From contig QHTE01000044.1 in NCBI GenBank assembly GCA_003220685.1, positions 1 through 64,000 of the forward strand: 64,000 nucleotides of DNA, given 5' to 3'. The stretch's first letter is position 1. Every line of letters begins with the position of its first letter. Shown in pieces: positions 51,857-59,992 of the stretch. The notes under the pieces are model-generated. The model was not told where the DNA came from and searched no databases. It saw only the letters and a list, made by a program, of their open reading frames with translations. This DNA is from Candidatus Rokuibacteriota bacterium. GTDB lineage: Bacteria > Methylomirabilota > Methylomirabilia > Rokubacteriales > CSP1-6. The translations under genes and the position numbers were made by a program.

Positions 51857-52102
51857 CTATACACCGCTCGCCACGGCACGGCGCGCCGCGGCGATTTCCG
51901 ACTTGGCCGCGTCCGCGCCGGGAAACTCGCGCTCGGCCCGTTTGTACCAGCCGCGCGCGTTGTCGAGATCGCCCTCGAGGATGTGCACGATGCCGTGGAT
52001 CCACGCCGCCAGGGTCGACTTCTCCTTCTGGACGATCTCGTGCGCCTTCTTCCAGTCGCCCGCCGCCAGCAATTCCACGGCCTGCCCGAGAGATTCGCTC
52101 AT
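51857..52102 (-). CDS. Small TPR-like protein
   Basis: An 81-residue protein with two or three TPR-like helices: LGQAVELLAAGDWKKAHEIVQKEKSTLAAWIHGIVHILEGDLDNARGWYKRAEREFPGADAAKSEIAAARRAV. The pattern W-x-x-A-h-x-x-h and GDLDNARGWYKRA fits tetratricopeptide repeats. It is probably a protein-binding adaptor. It is flanked by the amidase gene upstream and the BNR gene downstream on the same strand. Confidence 0.7.
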   Translation of the reverse strand: MSESLGQAVELLAAGDWKKAHEIVQKEKSTLAAWIHGIVHILEGDLDNARGWYKRAEREFPGADAAKSEIAAARRAVASGV

Positions 52103-52118
52103 GTGGCCCTCATTTTCC

Positions 52119-52159
52119 GACGCGCCTCGGCGGGCGGGGCCCCCAGCCCCGCGACCGCC
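52119..52159 (+). repeat. Dispersed repeat, copy 2 (hairpin-forming)
   Basis: GACGC-G-CCTCGGCGGGCGGGGC-CCCC-AGCCCCGCGACCGCC. Compared with copy 1 at 49244-49282 it has one substitution and two more C in the centre. It lies just upstream of the TPR gene start. The GCGGGGC/GCCCCGC stem makes it REP-like. Confidence 0.6.
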
Positions 52160-52188
52160 TGCAGCGCGCACTGCCTCCTGGTTTCGTT

Positions 52189-53529
52189 CTAGAGGCTTGG
52201 CGCCGACGCCCGGCCCAGAATGTCCTCGCACCACGCCGCCGCGGAGAGCAGCGGCGCTTCGGCGTAGGCACCGCTCACGAGCTGAATGCCGAGAGGCAGG
52301 CCCGACGTCGTCAGTCCGCAGGGCACGGTGATCGACGGAAGCCCCGAGATCGACCACGGCACCTGGAAGCTCGGGTCGCCCGTCGCCATCCCCTCGGGAG
52401 CGGGTGTGGGCGTGGTCGGCGTCAGCAGCACGTCGTAGCGCTCGAGCAGCAGGCTCATCTCGCGGCGGAACTGGCGCCGGATCCGGAGCGCGCGCACGTA
52501 GAGATCGCCCGGGATCAGCATGCCCATCTCGATCGAGCTGCGGATCCCGGGCCGATAGAGGTCGGCCTTCAGCGCGAAGCGCTCGGCGTGAGCGCTCGCG
52601 GTCTCGCTGCGCGTGATCACGTACGCCGCGGCGGCCACGGCGCGAAACGTCGGTGGCATCTTGGCCTCTTCGATATCGGCGCCGGCCCGCGCGAGCCGGT
52701 TGACCGCCTGCGCGGTGATGTCCGCGACGTCGGAGGCGGCGCGCTCGAAGAACTCGCGCAGGAGACCCACGCGCGGGGCGCGCCGGCGGGTCAACGCCGC
52801 CAGATAGTCGGGCACCGGCGCGCGCGACGAGCTCGGATCGTCGGGATCGTGGCCGGCCGCGATCGAGAGCCCGAGCGCGATGTCCTCCACGCTCCGCGCC
52901 ATGAGCCCGACGTGGTCCTGGGTGTAGCTCAGCGGGATCACGCCGCGCGTGCTGATCCGCCCGAACGTCGCCTTCAGGCCCACGAGCCCGCAGTACGAGG
53001 CGGGACGGACGTTCGAGCCGATCGTCTGGGTGCCGAACGCCAGTGGGATCATCCGCGCCGCGACCGCCGCAGCCGAGCCGCTCGACGAGCCGCCCGGCGT
53101 GCAGACGAGGCTCCACGGATTGCGGGTGGGCGCCGGATCGGTGGTCGCGAACTCCGTGGTCTGCAGCTTGCCGAGCAGGATCGCGCCGGCGGCCTTCAGG
53201 CGCGCCACCGAGGTCGCGTCGTAGTCGGGGACGAAGCCGGCCATCGCCTTCGACCCGGCCTCGGTGCGAAGCCCGGCGCTGTAGAAGATGTCCTTGGCGC
53301 CGAACGGCACGCCGTGGAGCGGGCCGCGGAACGCGCCGCGCGCGGCCTCGTCGGCGGCCTGTCGGGCCGCACGGCGCGCGCCGTCGCGGTCGACGAGCGC
53401 CCACGCCTGGATGCGTCCGTCGATCCGCTCGATGCGCTCGAGCAGCGCCTCGATCAGGTCGACGGGCGACAGCACCTTCTCGCGGATCGCCCGCGCCGCG
53501 TCGATGGCGTCCAGCGTGTGCAGGCTCAC
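52189..53529 (-). CDS. Amidase signature family enzyme
   Basis: A 446-residue amidase. The Ser-cisSer-Lys triad is visible: Lys in GAILLGKLQTTEFA (about residue 120), then CTPGGSSSGSAAAVAARMIPLAFGTQTIGSNVRPASYCGLVGLKATFG, in which the GGSSSGS region holds both serines. It hydrolyses amides or ureides. The 3' gene partner at 53526-53717 overlaps by 4 bp and encodes a DUF4089/AtzG-like subunit. This pairing is established for AtzE/AtzG, where it hydrolyses 1-carboxybiuret, so a related carboxylated urea or amide is a reasonable guess. Substrate not shown. Confidence 0.87.
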   Translation of the reverse strand: MSLHTLDAIDAARAIREKVLSPVDLIEALLERIERIDGRIQAWALVDRDGARRAARQAADEAARGAFRGPLHGVPFGAKDIFYSAGLRTEAGSKAMAGFVPDYDATSVARLKAAGAILLGKLQTTEFATTDPAPTRNPWSLVCTPGGSSSGSAAAVAARMIPLAFGTQTIGSNVRPASYCGLVGLKATFGRISTRGVIPLSYTQDHVGLMARSVEDIALGLSIAAGHDPDDPSSSRAPVPDYLAALTRRRAPRVGLLREFFERAASDVADITAQAVNRLARAGADIEEAKMPPTFRAVAAAAYVITRSETASAHAERFALKADLYRPGIRSSIEMGMLIPGDLYVRALRIRRQFRREMSLLLERYDVLLTPTTPTPAPEGMATGDPSFQVPWSISGLPSITVPCGLTTSGLPLGIQLVSGAYAEAPLLSAAAWCEDILGRASAPSL

Positions 53530-53717
53530 GGATCGGCCTCGAGGTAGAAGGCGGGCGGCTCGTCCGTCCCGACGGGGAAGGTCGCCACCTCGGTCATCCA
53601 GCCCGCGGCGTCCTCGATGGTCTTATCGAGCTCCTGGGCGCGCGCGGCCCCGAAGCGCCGCTCGGCGGCGGCCCGGAGCCACGCGGCGTACTCGGCGCGC
53701 CGGCCCTCACGGTCCAT
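53526..53717 (-). CDS. AtzG-like DUF4089 protein, partner of amidase
   Basis: A 63-residue protein: MDREGRRAEYAAWLRAAAERRFGAARAQELDKTIEDAAGWMTEVATFPVGTDEPPAFYLEADP. Length and the ending (EPPAFYLE-x-P) match DUF4089 proteins that are encoded next to AtzE-type amidases and stabilise them. Its stop overlaps the start of the amidase by 4 bp, so production is coupled at a near 1:1 ratio. Established knowledge: AtzG forms a complex with AtzE. Whether the same holds here is inference. Confidence 0.75.
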   Translation of the reverse strand: MDREGRRAEYAAWLRAAAERRFGAARAQELDKTIEDAAGWMTEVATFPVGTDEPPAFYLEADP

Positions 53718-53745
53718 GGCTGGGAATCATCTCACGCCAGGCCAG

Positions 53746-55293
53746 TCAGCGGCTTTTCAGCTTCACGTCCTCGTACGGCCCCGAGAACCCGTAGCTCCCG
53801 AGCAGGCCGAGCCCGGATTCCTCCACGCGCGGCCCCACGCCGTGCAGGAACGCGAAGTCCCAGACCGGCGCGAACATCGCCCGCTCGTGGATCAGCTGCT
53901 GCAACCGATGCAGGATCGCCTCGCGTTTCGCGCGATCGAGCTCCGCGGCCTGCTCGCGGAACAGACCATCGATGTCAGGGTAGCCTCCGTACGCATATGT
54001 GCCGCCGGTCACGGCCAGAGATTCCAGCCAGGTGGCCGTGTTGCCCGACGCGCCGAGGAACAGGTACGACACGTTCCGGTACTTCTTCTCCGCGACGCCC
54101 TTGAAGAACGCCGCCCGCTCCAGCGGACGCAGCTTGAGCAGGATACCGACGGATTTCAGATCGGTGAGTATCGCTTCGCCCCAGCTACAGACCTGGAGGT
54201 CACAGAAGAACTCGCCGGCGTCGAAGCCGTTCGGGTATCCCGCGTCGGCGAGCAGCCGGCGCGCGCGGGCGGGATCGTGCGGGTACGGCGGCGCCGACCA
54301 GTAGAAGTCGAAGCTCGACGGCACGATGCTCCCGGTGATCTTCGACAGACCCAAGGTCGCGGCCTCGTTGAGGGTGTTGCGATCGATCACCAGGTTGGCG
54401 GCCAGGCGCACGCGCTTGTCGTACCAGGGCGACTTGGGATCCCACTGGTCGGCGAAGATCAGCCAGTGGTTGGAGGGGAAGACCGCCTTCAGGGTGAGCC
54501 CCGGCGTTCGCCGGACCTCGCCGGCCAGCTCGCCGGCGATCAGGTAGACGACATCGACGTCGCCACGCTTGAGGGCGGCGAGCCGCGTGGCGTGATCGGG
54601 GATCACGCGGAAGACGAGCCGCTTCACGTGCGGCGTCTTGCGCCAGTACTGCTCGAATGCCTCGAGCACCAGCTCCACGCCGGGCGTGAACGAGACGAAG
54701 CGGTAGGGCCCGGCCCCGATCGGGGCTTTCTTGTAGCCGTCGTCCCCCACCCTTTCCACGTACTTCTTCGGGACGATCCACCCGGCGCCCGACACACGCG
54801 TCCCGTAGAAGGTCATGAAGTCAGGCCAGGGCTGCTTGAGTCGAAACCGGACGCGGCCCGGATCGGGGATCTCCACCGCCGCGACCTTCTCCTTGATGGC
54901 CTTGGCGGAGATACCCCGATAGCGCTCGAAGGAAAACTTCACGTCCTCGGCGGTGACGGGCTCGCCGTTGTGAAACTTGGTCCCCTTGCGCAGCACGAAC
55001 TCGTAGACGAGCCCGTCGGCCGAGACGCTCCACGATTCGGCCAGGCTCGGCGCCATGCTGCGTCCCGGCATCGGCTTCACGAGCGCGTCGTGGGTCGCCA
55101 GCAGGACCATGAACGGTGTGCCCTGAATGGTCTCGGCCGGGTCGAACCAAGTCGGCACGAGGGTCGTGTGCACGGCCCAGGTCATCTGACCGACGGGCGC
55201 TTCCGCACGCACCTCAGGGACGGCGAACGACGCGGCGGCGACGATGAGCGCAAGAGCGGCGAGGCGACCGAGCGTGTCGCCGGGTGGGGTCAT
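53746..55293 (-). CDS. ABC transporter substrate-binding protein, peptide/nickel family (SBP_bac_5), copy 1
   Basis: A 515-residue SBP_bac_5 protein with a signal peptide (LAALALIVAAASFAVPEVRA). Signatures are LTWAVHTTLVPTWFDPAE-like MTWAVHTTLVPTWFDP, SLAESWSVSADGLVYEFVLRKGTKFHNGEPVTAEDVKFSFERYRG and the C-terminal SGPYEDVKLKSR. It binds an oligopeptide, opine or other small organic ligand in the periplasm. It is a close relative of the next gene (55300) and the split third copy: the three ends read YEDVKLK. No permease or ATPase gene lies next to them, so the transporter partners are elsewhere. Confidence 0.87.
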   Translation of the reverse strand: MTPPGDTLGRLAALALIVAAASFAVPEVRAEAPVGQMTWAVHTTLVPTWFDPAETIQGTPFMVLLATHDALVKPMPGRSMAPSLAESWSVSADGLVYEFVLRKGTKFHNGEPVTAEDVKFSFERYRGISAKAIKEKVAAVEIPDPGRVRFRLKQPWPDFMTFYGTRVSGAGWIVPKKYVERVGDDGYKKAPIGAGPYRFVSFTPGVELVLEAFEQYWRKTPHVKRLVFRVIPDHATRLAALKRGDVDVVYLIAGELAGEVRRTPGLTLKAVFPSNHWLIFADQWDPKSPWYDKRVRLAANLVIDRNTLNEAATLGLSKITGSIVPSSFDFYWSAPPYPHDPARARRLLADAGYPNGFDAGEFFCDLQVCSWGEAILTDLKSVGILLKLRPLERAAFFKGVAEKKYRNVSYLFLGASGNTATWLESLAVTGGTYAYGGYPDIDGLFREQAAELDRAKREAILHRLQQLIHERAMFAPVWDFAFLHGVGPRVEESGLGLLGSYGFSGPYEDVKLKSR

Positions 55294-55299
55294 GGGGTC

Positions 55300-56862
55300 T
55301 CACTTTCCCTTGAGCTTGACGTCTTCGTAGGGCCCGGACCACGCGAACCCGGCGATGAGTCCGATGCCCGACTCCTCCACCCGCGGCCCCAGGCCGGAGA
55401 GGCCGGCGTTCAGCCAGATCGGCGCCACGATCACCTTCTCGTGAATGAGCTGCTGGATGCGGTGTAAGGTCGCCTCGCGCCGCTTCGGGTCGATCTCGGT
55501 AGCCTGCTCGCTGAAGAGCCCGTCGATGTCGGCGTAGCTGCCGTAGACGTACGTGCCGCCACCGGCCACGAACGCCTCGATTCGCGTCGCGGCGTTGCCG
55601 AAGGCGCCGCTGGCGCCGTGGATGAGCCCCTTATACTTCTTGTCGGACCATCCCTTGAAGTAGGCGGCGCGCTCGATCGGACGGAGCTTCACCCGGATGC
55701 CCGCCGCGTTGAGGTAGTTGACCGCGGGCTCACCGATGTTGACGATCGCGGCGTCGCAGAAGTAATCGCCGGCGTCGAATCCGTTGGGATATCCGGCCTC
55801 GGTGAGCAGCTGCTTGACCTTGGCGCGATCGTACCCGTAGGCGGGCGGCTGCCAGTAGAACTCGAAGCTCGAGGGAATGATGCTCCAGGTGATCTTGGCG
55901 AAGCCCAGCGCGTCCGCCTGGTTCATCGCCTGGCGGTCGATGGCATAGGTTGCCGCCAGGCGTACGCGCCGGTCGTGCCACGGCGATTTCGGATCCCGCT
56001 GGTCGGCGAAGTAGATCCAATGGGTAGCCTGGCCGACGTTGGGCTTGAGCGTGAGCCCGGGGGTACGGCGGACCTCCTGGGCCAGCTCGCCGCGAAGGTT
56101 ATAGGCGATGTCGACCTCACCGCGCTTGAGCGCGGCCAGGCGCGTGGTCTCGTCGGGGATCGACTTGAAGACCAGCCGCTTCACGTTCGGCACTTTCCGC
56201 CAGTACTGATCGAAAGCTTCCAGAACCAGCTCCACGCCGGGGGTAAACGAGACGAACTTGTATGGCCCGGCACCGATCGGCGCCTTCTTGAAACCGTCGT
56301 CGCCGACCTTCTCGACGTACTTCTTGGGCACGATCCAGGCGGCACCGGTGGCCCCGAGATAGAAGGTCATGAAGTCGGGCCACGGGCGCTTGAGACGGAT
56401 CCGGACGCGCCCGGGATCTGGGGTCTCCACTGCCGCGACGCTCTCCTTGAGAGCCTTGCCCGACGCGCCCCGGTAGCGCTCGAGCGAGAACTTGACGTCC
56501 TCGGCGGTGACGGTGTCGCCGTTGTGGAACCTGACACCTTTGCGGAGAACGAAGTCGTACACCAGGCCATCCGGGGACATGCTCCACGACTCGGCCAGGC
56601 TCGGCGCGACGGGATTACCCGGCATCGGCTTGAGCATCGCATCGTGCAGGGCGTAGATCACCATGAAGGGCGTGATGATCCCGGAGGTCTCGGCGGGATC
56701 GAACCACGTGGGCGCGAGAGAGATGTGAGCCCCCCAGACCATCTCACCCGCGGGCGCGTCCGCGCGCCCCGCGGGCGCGTCCGCCGCGGTGCCTGGCGAC
56801 GGACCGAGGGTCACGAGCGTGAGGACGAGCACCGAAGCGAAGAGGCCTCGAACCTGTCTCAT
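55300..56862 (-). CDS. ABC transporter substrate-binding protein, peptide/nickel family (SBP_bac_5), copy 2
   Basis: A 520-residue paralog of the 53746 protein. Signal peptide (GLFASVLVLTLVTLGPSPGTAA), then a duplicated ADAPAGRADAPAG linker and MVWGAHISLAPTWFDPAET; SLAESWSMSPDGLVYDFVLRKGVRFHNGDTVTAEDVKFSLERYRG is the SBP_bac_5 hinge region and WSGPYEDVKLKGK the end. The 6-bp spacing to the downstream copy suggests co-transcription of both. A tandem duplication followed by divergence explains the pair. Ligand unknown. Confidence 0.87.
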   Translation of the reverse strand: MRQVRGLFASVLVLTLVTLGPSPGTAADAPAGRADAPAGEMVWGAHISLAPTWFDPAETSGIITPFMVIYALHDAMLKPMPGNPVAPSLAESWSMSPDGLVYDFVLRKGVRFHNGDTVTAEDVKFSLERYRGASGKALKESVAAVETPDPGRVRIRLKRPWPDFMTFYLGATGAAWIVPKKYVEKVGDDGFKKAPIGAGPYKFVSFTPGVELVLEAFDQYWRKVPNVKRLVFKSIPDETTRLAALKRGEVDIAYNLRGELAQEVRRTPGLTLKPNVGQATHWIYFADQRDPKSPWHDRRVRLAATYAIDRQAMNQADALGFAKITWSIIPSSFEFYWQPPAYGYDRAKVKQLLTEAGYPNGFDAGDYFCDAAIVNIGEPAVNYLNAAGIRVKLRPIERAAYFKGWSDKKYKGLIHGASGAFGNAATRIEAFVAGGGTYVYGSYADIDGLFSEQATEIDPKRREATLHRIQQLIHEKVIVAPIWLNAGLSGLGPRVEESGIGLIAGFAWSGPYEDVKLKGK

Positions 56863-56889
56863 GGAAGCCTCCCTGAGTTTTCGTGTTGT

Positions 56890-57000
56890 TTATTTTCTTT
56901 TCAGCTTCACATCCTCGTACGGCGCCGAGAACGCGTATCCGCCGATGTCCGTGACGAGCTTGCTGTCCGAGCCCCGATAGCGTTCGAAGGAGAATTTGAC
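56890..57000 (-). pseudogene. SBP_bac_5 copy 3, C-terminal remnant
   Basis: The minus strand reads VKFSFERYRGSDSKL followed directly by VTDIGGYAFSAPYEDVKLKRK and TAA 56890-56892. In the intact paralogs these segments (VKFS-ERYRG and the SGPYEDVKLK tail) are about 350 residues apart, so the middle of the gene is deleted. It is the 3' end of a third copy whose front end is at 57785-58123, split by the cupin gene. Confidence 0.75.
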
Positions 57001-57015
57001 GGCGGCAGGCTTGTC

Positions 57016-57696
57016 TCAGACCGGCTCCGTGCGACCCCACACAACTGCCAGGACCGTGGCGCCGTTCTTCGTCGTCACGGTGTGCACGCAGCCGTTCGGC
57101 CGGTAGTTCATGTTGCCGGTGGTCACCGGGCCCGACTCGTCGGCGTTCGCGCCCTCGATGACGAAGATGAGCTCGTCGCCCACGTGGCGGTGGGGCGGCA
57201 AGGTGGCGCCCGCTTCGAATTGCGCGAGAATCGCGCGCCGCTCGGGGGTCTCTGTCTTGTCCTCCCAGATCCGTTTCTGGCGCACCCCCGGCCGCGCCTC
57301 GATCCACGGCAGGTCGCTCAGGGCGAAGATCTGCGACGGGGGCCCGCTGGCCGGCGTCGCGAGCGGCTCCACTCCGCCGCTGATGATCGCCAGGACCGTC
57401 GCGCCGTTCGGCGCCGACACGGTGTGGACGCACCCGTTCGGCCGATAGCCCATGTTTCCCGCTGTGATCGTGCCGAAGTCGTCGTGGATGGCGCCCTCGA
57501 TGACGAAGACCAGCTCGTCGCCGGCGTGCCGATGCAGCGGAAGCTTGGAGCGCGGGGCGATTCGGCTCATGACGGCGCGTCGGTTGCTCTCGGGATGCTC
57601 CCAGATGTTCTTGCCGCGAACTCCGGGCTGGCGCTCTTGCCACGGCAAATCGCTGAGGGAGATGATCTGCGACAGCGGCGTCTTCGTCGTGCTCAT
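57016..57696 (-). CDS. Double-cupin protein, inserted in a third SBP_bac_5 gene
   Basis: A 226-residue protein with two cupin domains. Each has HRHAGDELVFVIEG or HRHVGDELIFVIEG and the same NMGYRPNGCVHTV / NMNYRPNGCVHTV ending, so the two halves arose by internal duplication. Metal ligands are the His-x-His and Glu. ATG57696 follows AGGAGAACC; the frame extends to 57762 without conservation. The gene stands between the two ends of SBP copy 3: PVT of copy 3 breaks at 57785 and VKFSFERYRG resumes at 57000, which reveals an insertion. Function likely binding or isomerising a small acid. Confidence 0.82.
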   Translation of the reverse strand: MSTTKTPLSQIISLSDLPWQERQPGVRGKNIWEHPESNRRAVMSRIAPRSKLPLHRHAGDELVFVIEGAIHDDFGTITAGNMGYRPNGCVHTVSAPNGATVLAIISGGVEPLATPASGPPSQIFALSDLPWIEARPGVRQKRIWEDKTETPERRAILAQFEAGATLPPHRHVGDELIFVIEGANADESGPVTTGNMNYRPNGCVHTVTTKNGATVLAVVWGRTEPV

Positions 57697-57784
57697 CAGG
57701 GGTTCTCCTGGCTCAACGGTGCGTCGTGCCGGGAGAGTAACGCGCGCCGCGGCGAGGGTCAACGCGGGCGTCGGCGCCGCTGCT

Positions 57785-58123
57785 GGTGACCGGGTTGCCG
57801 TTGTGGAACTTCACGCCCCGGCGCAGCACGAAGTCGTACACGAGGCCGTCCGGCGAGACGGACCACGACTCGGCCAGGCTGGGAGCGAGCGCCTTGCCCG
57901 GCATCGGCTTCACGACGCCGTCGTGGAGCGCGAACAGCACCATGAACGGCGTGATGATCGTCGTCTCCGCGGGATCGAAGTAGGTCGGCACCAGCGCCGT
58001 ATGCACGGCCCACGTGAGCTGATCCCCGGGCGCGTCCGCGCGCCCCCCGGGCGCGGGCGCGGCCGCGCCGGCCGCGAGCGCGGCCGCGAGGGACAACAGC
58101 AGACCGAGCGCGGCGAGCATCAT
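57785..58123 (-). pseudogene. SBP_bac_5 copy 3, N-terminal remnant
   Basis: From ATG58123 the sequence reads MMLAALGLLLSLAAALAAGAAAPAPGGRADAPGDQLTWAVHTALVPTYFDPAETTIITPF and then LAESWSVSPDGLVYDFVLRRGVKFHNGNPVT. This matches copies 1 and 2 up to NGDTVT / NGEPVT; after PVT the homology ends at 57785. The signal peptide is intact. The reading frame continues to a stop near 57713 in unrelated sequence, so a truncated periplasmic peptide might still be made. Confidence 0.78.
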
Positions 58124-59007
58124 CGTGCGAGCTGGCGTCCGATGAACTCCCGCATCAGCGCGACGGCCTTGTTTGCGTCGGCGCTGGGCTGGCCGATGAA
58201 GCCGTGACGGGCGCCCGGGAAGTGTACGCGCTCGATCGCACCGCCCGCCTGCTGATAGGCCTGGACGAATGCGTCGGTGATCGCCGACGGCACGTTGTCG
58301 TCGAGCTCCGGATGGGCGAGCCAGACGGGGGGCAGCGCGCGGGCCTCGCGGGCCGCCACGATGCGCGTGACGCTCGCCTCTTCCATCTGCGCCTCGCTCA
58401 GGAAGTAGCCGTGGTGGGCGGCGATCAGCCGCTTGGCGTCGAAGCCCGACCCGTCGTTCTCGCGTCCGACCACGTAGCGGAACCGCGCCAACGGGTCGGC
58501 GACCGGATAGAGCGCCAGGACGAACGCGACCGACTCGTCGCCCGGCGCGGCGTCGAGCGTGCCGTCGGGCGACACGATCGGCGTTCCCGCGAACGCGTCG
58601 GGCTTGAGCCCGGCGAGCAGCGCCAGCTGGCCTCCGCTCGAGTTGCCGACGAGGCCGACGCGTCGGGAATCGACGCCGAGCCGTCGCGCGTTCGCGCGAA
58701 CCCAGCGCACGCCGGCCGCGACGTCGGCGCTGGCCGCCGGATGCTTGGCCTCCGAGCCCTGCCGGAAGTCGAGCGAGACCACGAGCACGCCGGAGGCCGC
58801 GAGCCCCCGGCCGTGGAGGGCACCCGACCGCCGATCGTTCCGGCTCCACGCTCCGCCATGGACGTCGACCAGCGCCGCCAGCGGCGCCTCGGCTTCGCCC
58901 CTCGGCCGGTAGATGCGCGCCAGAAGCTCCCGGCCCTCGGGCTTCGCGAACGGCGCGTCCATTTCCTCGACTTCGTACGGCGCGGCCTGGTCGAATCGAA
59001 CTTTCAT
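58120..59007 (-). CDS. Alpha/beta hydrolase (HSL/carboxylesterase family)
   Basis: A 295-residue hydrolase. The oxyanion HGG-like motif is in LVDVHGGAWSRNDR, the nucleophile in VGLVGNSSGGQLALLAG (G-x-S-x-G), Asp in LAHPELDDNVPS and His in PGARHGFIGQP. It resembles hormone-sensitive-lipase-type carboxylesterases. ATG59007 is conserved; it overlaps the start of the LLM gene's 3' end by 4 bp (stop of the LLM at 59004). The stop overlaps the start of the SBP remnant by 4 bp as well, so a once contiguous operon ran LLM-hydrolase-SBP. Confidence 0.85.
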   Translation of the reverse strand: MKVRFDQAAPYEVEEMDAPFAKPEGRELLARIYRPRGEAEAPLAALVDVHGGAWSRNDRRSGALHGRGLAASGVLVVSLDFRQGSEAKHPAASADVAAGVRWVRANARRLGVDSRRVGLVGNSSGGQLALLAGLKPDAFAGTPIVSPDGTLDAAPGDESVAFVLALYPVADPLARFRYVVGRENDGSGFDAKRLIAAHHGYFLSEAQMEEASVTRIVAAREARALPPVWLAHPELDDNVPSAITDAFVQAYQQAGGAIERVHFPGARHGFIGQPSADANKAVALMREFIGRQLAR

Positions 59008-59966
59008 CGGTGCTCTCCTGGGATGTGCGGCAACACCTCGGTGGTGAATCGCTCGAGCTGGGCGAGCTGGTCGTCGCCCACGAACCGGATGCACAGGTCG
59101 CTGACCCCGGCCGTCGCGTACCGCTGGAGCGCGGCGATCACGACGTCGGCGGGCCCGAGCCCCATCGTACCGCGCGAGTGGACGCCCCCGCCGTAGTACG
59201 TCGCCAGGAATTCCGTGGCGACGCGCTCGGCCGTGCGCGGATCGTCGTCCATCCGCACCGTCGTGTAGACGCAGAGCTCGAAGGGCGTCTTCGCGCGGCC
59301 GTGCCGGGCCAGCGCCTGCTCGGCGCGCTCGCGCACGAGCCGGCACTCCTCGGCGTGCACGTACGTCGTGATGATCCCGTCGCCGAGCCGGCCGAAGCGG
59401 TCGAACTGCGCGGCGAGCAGCTCGCCCCGGTTCGCCGCGGTGATCAGCACCGGAGGCCCGCCCGGATTCCACGGCAGTGGACCGATCGTGTGATCGGTCA
59501 GCTCCACGTCGCCGTTGTGGTAGGTCACGGGCTCGCCGCGCCAGAGCATCCGCCAGATCTCGACGTGCTCTTCCAGGCGGCGGACGCGCCGCTTGTGGTC
59601 GGCGCCGCACGCCGCCCACTCGCGCTCGGCCGACGGCAGGCTCCAGCCCACGCCGAGCCCCAACACGACGCGGCCGCGCGAGATCTGGTCGACGTTCGCG
59701 ATCTGGTGAGCGAGCACGACCGGGTGCCGCAGCGCCGGCAAGAGCACGGCCGTCCCGAGCCTCACCCGGCTGGTGATGCCGGCCAGATAGGCCAAGGTCG
59801 TGAGCGGCTCGAGCCGCGGCTTGGCGACGATGCTGTCGCCGACCCACACGGCGTCGTAGCCGGCGCGGTCGGCGTGGCGCGTCATCGTCCAGCACTCCTC
59901 CACGGGGGGTCGCTGCGCGGACTGCATGACCGCACCGCGGGTCGGAATGAGGACGCCCAGACGCAT
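59004..59966 (-). CDS. LLM class flavin-dependent oxidoreductase
   Basis: A 320-residue luciferase-like protein: MRLGVLIPTRGAVMQSAQRPPVEECWTMTRHADRAGYDAVWVGDSIVAKPRLEPLTTLAYLAGITSRVRLGTAVLLPALRHPVVLAHQIANVDQISRGRVVLGLGVGWS and GPPVLITAANRGELLAAQFDRFGRLGDGIITTYV. The G-x-G-W-S in place of GRG and the W-V-G-D-S segment are like the F420-dependent glucose-6-phosphate-type groups. It is coupled to the downstream hydrolase. It is the last of six LLM loci. Substrate unknown. Confidence 0.84.
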   Translation of the reverse strand: MRLGVLIPTRGAVMQSAQRPPVEECWTMTRHADRAGYDAVWVGDSIVAKPRLEPLTTLAYLAGITSRVRLGTAVLLPALRHPVVLAHQIANVDQISRGRVVLGLGVGWSLPSAEREWAACGADHKRRVRRLEEHVEIWRMLWRGEPVTYHNGDVELTDHTIGPLPWNPGGPPVLITAANRGELLAAQFDRFGRLGDGIITTYVHAEECRLVRERAEQALARHGRAKTPFELCVYTTVRMDDDPRTAERVATEFLATYYGGGVHSRGTMGLGPADVVIAALQRYATAGVSDLCIRFVGDDQLAQLERFTTEVLPHIPGEHR

Positions 59967-59992
59967 CGCGGGCGCTAGTGTACTCCGACTCC

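Noticed and set aside
56744..57643. A 299-residue minus-strand frame crossing the cupin and SBP genes
   Set aside because: It is an out-of-frame shadow; the cupin gene and SBP remnant in other frames carry clear motifs.
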